DNA from: a virus
Length of the DNA stretch: 33,846 bases
Reading direction: 5' to 3' (one strand)
IMG/VR virus record: IMGVR_UViG_3300008050_000149
Coordinates: 1-33,846 of that record
The position numbers and the translations under genes were made by a program. The notes under the pieces are model-generated. The model was not told the DNA's origin. It did no database searches and was given only the letters and a program-made list of their open reading frames with translations. Shown here piece by piece: positions 28,701 to 33,846 of the stretch (the stretch's first letter is position 1; each line of letters starts with the position of its first letter).

Positions 28701-31237
28701 CCTTGCCCTAATATTCTTTTATCTTCATGCTTTCTTTTAGCTCTGTATATTCTAAATCCTTGTACTTTATCTGCAATAGCTTGTGGTATTTTCACATCAT
28801 CTAATTCAAATCCTAATGCTTTTACATTATGTGATAGTTTAACATCATTTAAATCATTAGCCTGTAGCATATTTTGTGCAGTATATACTTCAAAAGCAAT
28901 ATTACCTCCTTGAAGACCCTGACATCTAACCCAATACCCACAATCAGAAGTTCCTGATCCTCCGTTAGGTTCGTCTGTTGTTTGTATTGCTTCTAAATAA
29001 ATTCTATCTCCCATATCTAAAGTTTGTACAGGACAGTCTGTAAAAGCTCTAGATACATTTACATCGCTTCCATTACCTGGAGTATTTAAAGACCATATTT
29101 GTTCATTAATTATTGTCTTTGTCCCAGTACTTGTTTCTTTTACTAAGCGTACTCTTCCAAAATGCCCTTCATTACCATCACATGATATCCATGTATTCCA
29201 TGAAACTCTAACATCCATTGGTTGATCTGCTACAAAGTATCTTTGATTTTTCCATAATACATCGTGTATATTAGGGAATGGAACAGGAAAAGCAGGAGTA
29301 GCATAAATAATATCTGTACCAAGAACCCCTTGACCAAATCTAACTGTTTTCCATATATCGCATCCTAAGTTATGTGTAGCTGAAGAACCTAAAATACTAC
29401 CATTAACCCAATTAGGATCATTATAAAGTACTGAAAAATCTTGTACACCACTAGTCCCATCATCTGAATCCCAAGGCTCTGCACCAAAATCAATACCTTT
29501 AGATATAACAACCTCTGTATCATTTGTAAGATCTCCTGTAAAATTAGCATGGATAGTTTTGTAATCTGGATTTCCATTTGATGGAAAATGATGATGTCTA
29601 ACAGGTTTACCTTTTATATCAGCTAATTGAGTTATATCATCCCATACTTCAAAATTATCTGTATTTGGATACTTTTCTGTAGCGTTCTCCCAGTAATTCA
29701 TATTTCTACTAAGTAGTGTTCCTGTAATTAAATTAGCACCTATAGCAATATCACTAAAATCATGTAAATGAAATTTCTTAATAATTGTAGGATTTAAGTC
29801 TTTAAACTCTTTAAACCATCCGTTATCTTCTAAAGGGAGTATATCACCAACACTACCACTTTTTTGCATACTCTCTCTCCCAGGTATATGATAAGCATAT
29901 GACATACTTCCATCATTCAGAATAAATGCAATATAAAAAGCATATACTTCATCTCTCATATATCCTTTATATTTAAATATATTAGGAGTATATCTATATG
30001 ATTTACTATGATCTACTTCTACATCTATTTCACTACCAGCAGCACCCATTTGATCTACTGGATAAGAATTAAATCCAGTTTCTAAATTATCGACTGTTAA
30101 TACATTTACATCAAAATCTTCAAATGTTTTTGTAACAGCATTTAATTTTATATTATTAGCATATTTTTGATATCCTAAATCTTCTATACCTGTTGTATTT
30201 CCTATATATAATACTCCATCTAATTGATTAATTGTTTTAGCTGTTTCATAAGAAATTGTATCTATGATAACATCTTCTAAAGAAGTCTTAGTAAATCCTT
30301 CTATACCACTAAATACTACTTCTAATGTAGATGCAGCTGAAATATCCATATCATTTAATCTATAGGCATCAACAGCTGCTCCCATCTTCCTAATAACAAC
30401 AGGCCGTATAAATTTATAATCATTATTTAAATTAGTAACTTGCCAAGTAATAGATTTAGATGTTTGACTAGCTTCTGGAGCTCCATCTTTTTTAGTAGTA
30501 GGTCTAGTATGATCTCCTTCATCTACAATAGATACAGGATTAGCCATTGTTAAAAAATTAGTAGCTGTATAAGAATCATCAACATAAGCTAAAGATAAAT
30601 AATAAACTCCTGTTAATAATCCTCCGCCTTCTTTAGTTGCAAGTTGAAGTGTATCTCCTAATAGTGTTATTTCTAATAAATCTATATGTGGAACTGGTCC
30701 AGAATTTGGAAAAAGATTTAATAGATCTATATGATTAGCATGAGAAGTAGTAGGATTTATATTATATATAAGAGCAGGATTACCTGCTAATTGTAAAGTT
30801 ACATTAATTACTCTAGGTGGATTTAAATCATCTGTCCAATATACAAGCAATTCGCCTTTAGGATTAACATTGAAAGTACCCTCAATAGGATTATTTTGAT
30901 TAAATTTTAAATCTACTCTATCTCCATGTAGTAAAACATTAGGATTATATATGTGTTGAAAAACATCAGCCTCCCATTTACCTATAACTGAATTTCCTGA
31001 AACATCTAGATAAAATATAATTGCTTTATCATTAGTAACTTCTACTATACCTACGATAACATCTAAATTAGGAATTCTAGCTGAAAATTCATTTCCATTT
31101 TCATTAGATAAAGATCCTTTTTTTTCATTAAGAATAGTATTCCTAGCATATCTCCAAGTTCCTTCTGGTTGATCGATATGTGCGGTATCTTTAAATAGTC
31201 CTTTTAAAAATCTTTTTTGTGGTTGTTGTTTTGCCAT
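25772..31237 (-). CDS. tail stabilisation-like (P22 gp10-like) large tail hub protein
   Basis: A 1,821-residue, beta-rich protein with 14 cysteines and many aromatics. The N-terminus, KRFLKGLFKDTAHIDQPEGT followed by WRYARNTILNEKKGSLSNE, resembles the conserved start of the crAss-like 'tail stabilisation' family and, more distantly, P22 gp10. A propeller-like series of strands then begins (DVIVGIVEVTNDKAIIFYLD). Residues about 560-785 look like an inserted jelly-roll or carbohydrate-binding-type module (ISCDGNEGHFGRVRL; SDCGYWVRCQG). The C-terminal third continues as beta-strands with YNILAWDETNW-type segments. It should form part of the tail hub or nozzle outside the capsid. Its ATG overlaps the previous gene's stop as TAATG, giving translational coupling. 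The exact name within the family is uncertain, and the length is large for it. Confidence 0.7.
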   Translation of the reverse strand: MAKQQPQKRFLKGLFKDTAHIDQPEGTWRYARNTILNEKKGSLSNENGNEFSARIPNLDVIVGIVEVTNDKAIIFYLDVSGNSVIGKWEADVFQHIYNPNVLLHGDRVDLKFNQNNPIEGTFNVNPKGELLVYWTDDLNPPRVINVTLQLAGNPALIYNINPTTSHANHIDLLNLFPNSGPVPHIDLLEITLLGDTLQLATKEGGGLLTGVYYLSLAYVDDSYTATNFLTMANPVSIVDEGDHTRPTTKKDGAPEASQTSKSITWQVTNLNNDYKFIRPVVIRKMGAAVDAYRLNDMDISAASTLEVVFSGIEGFTKTSLEDVIIDTISYETAKTINQLDGVLYIGNTTGIEDLGYQKYANNIKLNAVTKTFEDFDVNVLTVDNLETGFNSYPVDQMGAAGSEIDVEVDHSKSYRYTPNIFKYKGYMRDEVYAFYIAFILNDGSMSYAYHIPGRESMQKSGSVGDILPLEDNGWFKEFKDLNPTIIKKFHLHDFSDIAIGANLITGTLLSRNMNYWENATEKYPNTDNFEVWDDITQLADIKGKPVRHHHFPSNGNPDYKTIHANFTGDLTNDTEVVISKGIDFGAEPWDSDDGTSGVQDFSVLYNDPNWVNGSILGSSATHNLGCDIWKTVRFGQGVLGTDIIYATPAFPVPFPNIHDVLWKNQRYFVADQPMDVRVSWNTWISCDGNEGHFGRVRLVKETSTGTKTIINEQIWSLNTPGNGSDVNVSRAFTDCPVQTLDMGDRIYLEAIQTTDEPNGGSGTSDCGYWVRCQGLQGGNIAFEVYTAQNMLQANDLNDVKLSHNVKALGFELDDVKIPQAIADKVQGFRIYRAKRKHEDKRILGQGVMTPMIQEHTVLGQCSESFVNIDAQEIMSSALSLRELIYSKSPYAESRWDFPTYPIMYSYNVTTDVWSTRVDERGYKSFSFNDFNLLRTQNTLAGATHIKPEYYVQNFVWNGPTSNQPKKMLSKIVLDDSGGLSEPIRKIEQFWGWDTAFNCHSKEIVSAIFAGCWYKASNSLAYGDPATNEIRDRRAAPRLIGQKAISYIPGDSIFQATALGFGGKIANEFGESSLIFSLEDKHEFRADDLISNRGGTMGGSGLSTGAFATYARYHANTPSILVNSQLIQADPYVNYGNAHAFTENQRRSQQMMVNLHAFKTDMYKSIDNQELVWTGFEVLGDDMDNFIFDDDTGSTIGDFKTSSIHPEGIFGGDTYICRYGYRSSINHNNVDKDSRPVRVINYQIVESVDNINFRHSENDSDLYFPGSIAKRVLGAEGDKDFTHQDNLNYDDSFSAENDLRPAFPLPLTEVEQTNFPTRAHRSAKRDTTSLTDNYRIFLANQFKDLPKNRGELWKLSTFNNLLYFHMEESLYVTKGKQQMQMKDGSEAFVGSGDIFAQEPDEILQADKGYGGTQSQWAALTCPQGYFFVDVNSRKVFLMKDKLIDIGIAGLENWFKANLPFALENFGYNTPCISEVFDNPLIGLGLTSIYDPKFKRIILTKKDLVPTEDFITGYNKYIDYITSNTAAPWNGGEIYYSCDMGHYVKVTVDDMGAAPPGTPQTYTYNILAWDETNWFTKADWTISYYPEFNMWCGFHDYTPYIYFNTSDNFYSIPDSGSIAIGTSIGDIYRHDSDTKGTFYTVLYPFEIEYIHNEYREEDTLLSSFNYTLETFNTNNISVLEHGFTSFFIYNTMQISGQTVLEYLINTRRVGNSWKVHNFRDMAALVNQAGTAGVNTSAYYTAAGTNIIGGANIGTVTTSSIDSMFTVDGMSEILNTSYIDITKTWNTQRKFIDKWQGIRLICDNSQNNLLNLYTAAAVVRKIYK

Positions 31238-32121
31238 TAATTTCTATATAAATCTTCTCTTGTATTCATTTGTTCAAATCCTAAATCATGTCTATTTAAA
31301 CTAGGTATAAGTCTAACCCATTGATTCATAAATGATTCATACCTATCTATATCTGGGTAATTTGCTGCGTTTCTTGCTTGTGTGCAATAATACTTCCATT
31401 GTTGTTCTGCAAAATCATATTTAATTCCATTAACTTTAAATGTTGGATTAAATAATAAAATCTTTTTATATATATACCAAAACATTGCTTCTTTAAAACT
31501 GACATCATCTGGTACTAAAGGATAACAATCTTCATCAGTTGGAAATGCCATATAACTTAAACATATTTTTCCACTTACAAATGATGTTTTTATATACCCA
31601 TCGTCTATAATATAAGTATCTTCATAGCTAGCACTTTCATTAACACATCCTTCACAGTGCATACTTCTATGAAAATTACTTGCTCCATATTGCAAAGGTT
31701 GTAATCTATTACCATCTGAAAAATAAACATTTTCTAATATTACAATTCTACTGTTTATTTCATGTAAGACTGAAGCGGTATCAGAGTACTCTAAACTATT
31801 AGCTTGAGCATCTACAATAGCAGCTTTTAACTCTTTTACTTTAGTAGTTAAAGTATCTAATTCAGAAGATGCTGTAGGAGATACAGAATTATTAATAGCT
31901 ACTTGATTAATGTAATATAAATCTGCAGGTAACAAAACTTTATGATTATCAACTGTTAAAATACATTGTTTTTTTACTAATTGAGATGCAGATCCTATAT
32001 GCTCTAAAGCTTCACCTATCCATTCAATTGCATCATCAATCCAATTATCATCAGACGGTTTAAGATCTCTAAAGATCTTTCTTATTATTTCTTTACTTGA
32101 TATTGTTTTATATACTGCCAT
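31237..32121 (-). CDS. head-tail connector / tail tubular-like ring protein
   Basis: A 294-residue protein. The N-terminal helices (SSKEIIRKIFRDL, DDAIEWIGEALEHIG) followed by the strand-turn CILTVDNHKVLLPADLYYI match the organisation of the crAss-like tail tubular/adaptor proteins, which have P22 gp4 / T7 gp11-type folds. A helical heptad segment (about 85-125, TLTTKVKELKAAIVDAQ) looks like an insertion in that fold. Residues about 165-190 carry a cysteine pair, CEGC, that may bind metal. The C-terminal half is helical and aromatic (KEAMFWYIYKKILLF). It is probably a multimeric ring below the portal. The start follows a 24-base A/T-rich gap. Its TAA overlaps the tail protein's ATG. The family placement is good; which ring it forms is unknown. 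Confidence 0.65.
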   Translation of the reverse strand: MAVYKTISSKEIIRKIFRDLKPSDDNWIDDAIEWIGEALEHIGSASQLVKKQCILTVDNHKVLLPADLYYINQVAINNSVSPTASSELDTLTTKVKELKAAIVDAQANSLEYSDTASVLHEINSRIVILENVYFSDGNRLQPLQYGASNFHRSMHCEGCVNESASYEDTYIIDDGYIKTSFVSGKICLSYMAFPTDEDCYPLVPDDVSFKEAMFWYIYKKILLFNPTFKVNGIKYDFAEQQWKYYCTQARNAANYPDIDRYESFMNQWVRLIPSLNRHDLGFEQMNTREDLYRN

Positions 32122-32145
32122 ATTATTATTTTATATTTCTTCATA

Positions 32146-32619
32146 TTAATATTTTTTAAACTTCAAATAAGCTAAATCATCTTCCTTTAAAAGATTAATT
32201 AACTTTTCTTTATTTCCCTTTAAGCCTCTAGTAGCGTCAAATCTATACACTGATTTATTTGTTATTTTGCATTTACCTTTCCTCCAATAATATTTGCAAT
32301 AAAACTCATCAGTGTGATAGATATGCCACTTTACTCCTGAACCTGTTTCCGAGTTATATAGTTTTTGACCTTCTTCTAGGAGTTCTTTTTTATATTTGTT
32401 ACTTTCACCCCAATCTAATCTTGGTGATCTTGGATCTCTATCTCGTCTTATAATAGATAGTGTTGATAAATTATTCCCCATATTGAATTCTTTACCATCA
32501 AGTATATAATCCATAATCATTATATTAAATTCTTCACATATATCTCTAAATATAAGTTTATCTATTTCTCCGTATTCTTCTACGTAGTTAGCATATATAT
32601 TTTTAAGAGTATGATTCAT
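32146..32619 (-). CDS. HU/IHF-like small structural-cluster protein
   Basis: A 157-residue protein. Residues about 15-75 follow the HU/IHF plan: two N-terminal helices (KLIFRDICEEFNIMIMDYIL), then G-x-x-F-x-M-G, then the strand LSTLSIIRRDRD, leading to an extended basic arm with prolines (DRDPRSPRLDWG). The C-terminal half (YHTDEFYCKYYWRKGKCKI, then KSVYRFDATRGLKGNKEKL) is basic, aromatic and typical of crAss-like phage versions. IHF-like subunits are a known feature of the crAss-like structural gene cluster. Here the gene lies between two connector genes, 2 bases after the preceding stop. It would bind or bend DNA at the portal, or serve as a structural ring; which one is not shown by sequence. 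The fold assignment is moderately supported. Confidence 0.55.
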   Translation of the reverse strand: MNHTLKNIYANYVEEYGEIDKLIFRDICEEFNIMIMDYILDGKEFNMGNNLSTLSIIRRDRDPRSPRLDWGESNKYKKELLEEGQKLYNSETGSGVKWHIYHTDEFYCKYYWRKGKCKITNKSVYRFDATRGLKGNKEKLINLLKEDDLAYLKFKKY

Positions 32620-32621
32620 AT

Positions 32622-33335
32622 TTACTGTTGTTGTTCTTTATTAGGTTTTGTTTGAGGAGTTGCTCCTCTCATATCTTGCATTCTATCATTCTCAACATCA
32701 GAAAAAGTACCTGCAAGTAATCTTAACTCTCCTGATAATACTCCATTGTTAATTAATTGTAGCATATCCATAGGAATAGGAAAATCTGTACTAGAATCAT
32801 CATAACACTTCTCTCCCCCACAATTTGTAAACTTTTCTATTTCTCTAGGATCTTCAAATACACCCCTAACATTTATCATTTCTAATCCATTTGCATTATA
32901 AATATATAAATAGTCTTGAATCATATAAGCTTTATAATTTTTATTTGTATATTTATCATAAGGTAACCATTGAATAGTATTTGAATTTACTATAGGTATA
33001 GTTCCTGTTCCAGTAATATCTCCTACGTGTGTTAACGCTTCTTTAAAATTATATCTTATTGTTTTAGGAATAGACCTTATTGTTCTATACACAGAGCATG
33101 TTGAAGGTAATTGACAACATCTACTTGCATCTACTTTTTTCAATTCTAAACATCCTAAATCTTGTTCTATATGTCTACTAGTAAATCCATTCTTTGCAAA
33201 ATCTCTTCTAATAAACATAGCTCTATAATGTTTAATATTAAATTTAATTTGATCTAAAGATATAGACTCTTCTTGATGGGATTTACCTCCTCTAACTAGA
33301 TTTAATAAATTATATGCTATTTCGTCTAATGTCAT
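32622..33335 (-). CDS. head-tail connector / tail hub protein of the crAss-like structural cluster
   Basis: A 237-residue soluble protein. The N-terminus is helical (TLDEIAYNLLNLVRGGKSH, then SLDQIKFNIKHYRAMFIRRD). A cysteine-rich stretch follows (LGCLELKKVDASRCCQLP, then STCSVYRT). After it come beta strands around IPKTIRYNF, VGDITG and YLYIYNANGLEMINVRGVFEDP, and a CGGEKC pair near 172-177. The combination of a helical RGG start, a paired-cysteine segment and a VRGVFEDP strand is what I recall from conserved crAss-like connector or ring proteins. It probably assembles as a ring at the portal or upper tail. It ends 2 bases before the HU/IHF-like gene. No enzyme motif is visible. Confidence 0.62.
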   Translation of the reverse strand: MTLDEIAYNLLNLVRGGKSHQEESISLDQIKFNIKHYRAMFIRRDFAKNGFTSRHIEQDLGCLELKKVDASRCCQLPSTCSVYRTIRSIPKTIRYNFKEALTHVGDITGTGTIPIVNSNTIQWLPYDKYTNKNYKAYMIQDYLYIYNANGLEMINVRGVFEDPREIEKFTNCGGEKCYDDSSTDFPIPMDMLQLINNGVLSGELRLLAGTFSDVENDRMQDMRGATPQTKPNKEQQQ

Positions 33336-33340
33336 TTTAA

Positions 33341-33733
33341 TTAATATGTGTTAGTATTGTTTCCATTATTTCTAGGTTTAGTTTTTATTATTACATCTAG
33401 TGTGTTATCAGTTTTAATATATAAACTGTGTTTTACATTATTATACTCTATACAAATATCACTACCTTCTAAATGCAATGTTACTCCTTTAGGAATTATA
33501 AGATTTTTAAATAAATAATATGATTCTTGTGTGCGAGTTTCATTGTCATAATCATGTCCACTATCAGGCATAAAATTACCATATGTTCTGTATAAATATA
33601 AATCTATAGTACAATCGTTAGTATTATCAGTATTACATAAAACTATACTTGATATAACACTGCTTGATAAATCTGTTTTATTTATCAATGGTTCACCAGT
33701 AGTTGTAGTTATATTTTTATATGTATATATCAT
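33341..33733 (-). CDS. small beta-sandwich structural protein (decoration or tail accessory)
   Basis: A 130-residue, beta-rich protein. Strands such as SSVISSIVLCNTDN, CTIDLYLYRTY, YYLFKNLIIPKGVTLHLEG and HSLYIKTDNTLDVIIKTKP form the pattern of a small beta-sandwich found in phage head or tail accessory proteins, in which a 'cytokine-like' IVLCNT strand precedes a VDLYL strand and a turn at I-P-x-G. It ends 5 bases before the next gene. The leader TTAAGTAACAAGTAAATAATAATAA has no Shine-Dalgarno. The virion role is inferred from fold type and location; whether it is on head or tail is unknown. Confidence 0.6.
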   Translation of the reverse strand: MIYTYKNITTTTGEPLINKTDLSSSVISSIVLCNTDNTNDCTIDLYLYRTYGNFMPDSGHDYDNETRTQESYYLFKNLIIPKGVTLHLEGSDICIEYNNVKHSLYIKTDNTLDVIIKTKPRNNGNNTNTY

Positions 33734-33754
33734 TTATTATTATTTACTTGTTAC

Positions 33755-33846
33755 TTAAAATTCTATTTCTAACGTACTGCTAAAGTAAGTTGTTTTGTTT
33801 TCTTCACATTTAATACCAGTAACAACAATATCTCCAGCTGCAACAC
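33755..33846 (-). CDS. C-terminal end of a cut-off virion-operon gene
   Basis: Only the last 29 codons are inside the window: an open frame on the - strand reading VAAGDIVVTGIKCEENKT and then TYFSSTLEIEF, ending at TAA (33755-33757). It lies 21 bases before the start of the 130-residue gene and in the same direction, so it belongs to the same operon. The residues look like closing beta strands. Too little remains to name it; a head or head-fibre gene would be expected at this place in a crAss-like genome. Confidence 0.55.
   Translation of the reverse strand, partial: VAAGDIVVTGIKCEENKTTYFSSTLEIEF

Noticed and set aside
29389-29577. Second - strand frame of 62 codons within the tail stabilisation-like gene
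   Set aside because: The main frame is continuous through this stretch and gives a sensible beta-rich protein, so this is an out-of-frame shadow and not a frameshift.
1-33846. tRNA genes, CRISPR arrays, insertion sequences or an integrase
   Set aside because: I looked for cloverleaf signatures, spaced repeats and transposase or integrase motifs and saw none. Nearly every base is accounted for by coding frames, leaving gaps of at most about 35 bases.

Overview
The window looks like part of the genome of a crAss-like tailed phage (order Crassvirales, podovirus morphology). Its host is probably a member of the Bacteroidota. The call rests on protein content and gene order. There is a giant protein with the catalytic motif DFDID of the crAss-like virion RNA polymerase, followed by a second giant protein with a zinc-peptidase motif. 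Before them lies a run of very large, low-complexity virion 'cargo' proteins, then a tail-stabilisation-like protein, and then a cluster of small head-tail connector proteins that includes an HU/IHF-like protein. The DNA is very A+T-rich. Start codons lack Shine-Dalgarno sequences and sit behind A/T-rich leaders, as is usual in Bacteroidota and their phages. Stops are mostly TAA with one TAG and one TGA, and nothing requires a recoded genetic code.

Layout. Positions 1-1626 (+ strand) are the end of a replication/nucleotide-metabolism operon: the C-terminal part of a 5'-3' exonuclease, an unrecognised conserved-looking protein, and a small protein resembling nucleotide-modification-associated domain 1 (DUF1599). 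These genes overlap by a few bases. A symmetrical G5/C5 hairpin flanked by A and T runs (1631-1653) separates them from the converging virion block and should terminate transcription from both sides. Positions 1662-33846 (- strand) are one nearly gap-free late operon. Read in its own direction, from the right edge, it holds: the end of an unknown gene, a small beta-rich structural protein, two connector/tail proteins flanking an HU/IHF-like protein, a 1,821-residue tail-stabilisation-like protein, a glycine/alanine-rich 478-residue protein, a 976-residue protein with a lytic transglycosylase-like domain and MORN-like repeats, 929- and 1,324-residue internal proteins, the 2,796-residue RNA polymerase and a 1,512-residue peptidase-motif protein.

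How it fits together. By analogy with studied crAss-like phages, the connector and tail proteins form the portal-side rings and tail hub. The six large proteins would be packed in the capsid or tail, and injected with the DNA. The transglycosylase domain would open the murein, the hydrophobic glycine-rich proteins would help cross the envelope, and the RNA polymerase would transcribe the first phage genes.

The most notable observation is compositional. Five of the six cargo proteins (about 7,040 residues) contain only four cysteines, and all four lie within the first or last five residues, at the junctions 1324/2796 and 2796/1512. The tail and connector proteins of the same operon carry 32 cysteines in about 2,640 residues. 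No tRNA, CRISPR array or insertion sequence was seen, and no stretch over about 35 bases lacks a gene, apart from the cut ends.
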